From Lachnospiraceae bacterium (GTDB lineage: Bacteria; Bacillota; Clostridia; Lachnospirales; Lachnospiraceae): 32,959 nt of DNA. Each line of letters opens with the position of its first letter. The stretch's first letter is position 1. The stretch covers positions 1-32,959 of the forward strand of contig JAQUUX010000036.1 of the NCBI GenBank assembly GCA_028693705.1. The letters run 5' to 3'. Shown one piece after another: positions 32,643 through 32,959 of this stretch. Under the pieces are notes generated by a model. That model saw nothing but the letters and a program-made list of their open reading frames with translations. It was not told where the DNA came from and did no database searches. The translations under genes were made by a program, and so were the position numbers.

Positions 32643-32681
32643 GCTTGCTTATAAAATGAGAAAAGATCGGATCTTTACAAC

Positions 32682-32778
32682 AAATAATATTGAGAAATAG
32701 CTGTTTTCATGCTATGGTAAATACAAGCAAATACATTTCTAAAGATTCTATCATATCCTGAATCCTATCACGCGAATT
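32682..32778 (+). repeat. 97-bp dispersed repeat, copy 2
   Basis: This is 95/97 identical to 4978-5074, with the same promoter-like TTGAGA-17-TATGGT (32690-32718). It precedes the last gene of the window by about 120 bases. Confidence 0.8.
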
Positions 32779-32790
32779 CTTCACAGTCTT

Positions 32791-32877
32791 TGCTTATCAC
32801 ATTTTAATTTCATAAGCAGGGACGAAAAAAGAAGGCAGGATAAGGTATACGATGATTCTGCTCTTGTAAAGCGTCCC
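32791..32877 (+). promoter_or_regulatory. structured 5' leader, candidate cis-regulatory RNA
   Basis: TGCTTAT (32791-32797) pairs with ATAAGCA (32812-32818). Immediately after, GGGACG (32819-32824) pairs with CGTCCC (32872-32877), enclosing a second stem GCAGGAT/ATTCTGC (32835-32861, one G-T pair). The closing stem ends eight bases before the ribosome site of the next gene. I recognise no known riboswitch class. Confidence 0.4.
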
Positions 32878-32901
32878 GAAATACGAAAGGAGGTTTTACA
32901 T

Positions 32902-32959
32902 ATGAGTAAGATCATTGCAGAAGTAACACGTAAACCCAGGGAAAACACTGTGGATCACC
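32902..32959 (+). CDS. start of an unidentified gene (runs off the window)
   Basis: AAAGGAGG at 32886-32893 is a near-perfect ribosome site eight bases before ATG 32902. The open frame reads MSKIIAEVTRKPRENTVDH before the window ends. The basic, hydrophilic start shows no signal peptide. Too little is visible to name it. It lies behind the 97-bp repeat and the structured leader. Confidence 0.6.
   Translation, partial: MSKIIAEVTRKPRENTVDH

Larger units (their letters stand above)
32566..32901. other. 336-base intergenic region with terminator, 97-bp repeat and structured leader
   Basis: No gene is seen. It contains the terminator of the surface-protein remnant, the second 97-bp repeat, a TGCTTAT/ATAAGCA stem and a nested stem-loop before the last gene. 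Confidence 0.7.

Noticed and set aside
32819-32877. Guanidine-type riboswitch because of GGGACGA
   Set aside because: In mini-ykkC RNAs ACGR lies in hairpin loops; here GGGACG is part of a closing helix and the rest of the consensus is missing.

Overview
The window looks like a chromosome segment from a low-to-mid GC anaerobic Firmicute of the Lachnospiraceae (Blautia/Dorea-like; this is inference). Support comes from protein flavour and gene content: an oxygen-sensitive class III ribonucleotide reductase, two iron-dependent alcohol dehydrogenases, DUF3842 and DUF4317 proteins, a class B-type sortase with 'VLGA..TGD' surface-protein tails, strong AGGAGG-type ribosome sites and Gram-positive promoters. 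No rRNA, tRNA, CRISPR or phage genes were seen.

Layout. 1-1578: O-acetylhomoserine sulfhydrylase behind a strong promoter, a palindrome and a possible leader ORF. 1601-3111: a complete IS4-family element with 13-bp inverted repeats and a 7-bp target duplication. 3150-4772 (minus): citC-citX without citrate lyase subunits. 4978-5656: one copy of a 97-bp dispersed repeat, a 19-bp-spacer (MerR-like) promoter and a DUF3842 gene. 5674-14506: a ten-kilobase-scale nickel operon, made of a SAM methyltransferase, a nickel/peptide-type ABC importer (two permeases, a binding lipoprotein, a fused double ATPase), then larE, larB and larC, which make the nickel-pincer nucleotide cofactor. 14531-16413: a sortase and a decayed surface-protein tail facing away from each other, bracketed by two direct copies of a long hairpin. 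16515-16915: an operator-like array of 'TTTTGGTATATA' half-sites and a third long hairpin, with no gene. 16955-18175 (minus): DUF4317. 18336-19675: an alcohol dehydrogenase with a Rex-like operator. 19882-22906: a 7TM-GGDEF-EAL gene broken by one stop codon, then an MBL hydrolase and a glyoxalase-fold protein. 22958-24306: a LuxR-type regulator and a pseudo-receiver. 24473-26071: fucO-like reductase and a GNAT protein. 26121-26250: a fourth long hairpin. 26386-27441: a TPR lipoprotein. 27501-30053: two NrdR-like boxes and nrdD carrying a C-terminal glutaredoxin-like domain. 30121-31507: a Nudix-fold protein and pyrF. 31630-32565: a truncated solute-binding lipoprotein joined at a perfect hairpin to another surface-protein tail. 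32682-32959: the second copy of the 97-bp repeat, a structured leader and the start of a gene that runs off the window.

How it works together. The most coherent system is the nickel block: a metal importer coupled to the cofactor pathway that uses the metal, with a His-rich LarC that may store or hand over nickel, and an unexplained methyltransferase as its first gene. The enzyme that would use the cofactor (a LarA homologue) is not in the window. Around it is a repeat-rich landscape (four related 130-135-nt hairpins, two 97-bp repeats, two related surface-protein tails, one IS), which suggests repeated recombination near cell-surface genes.
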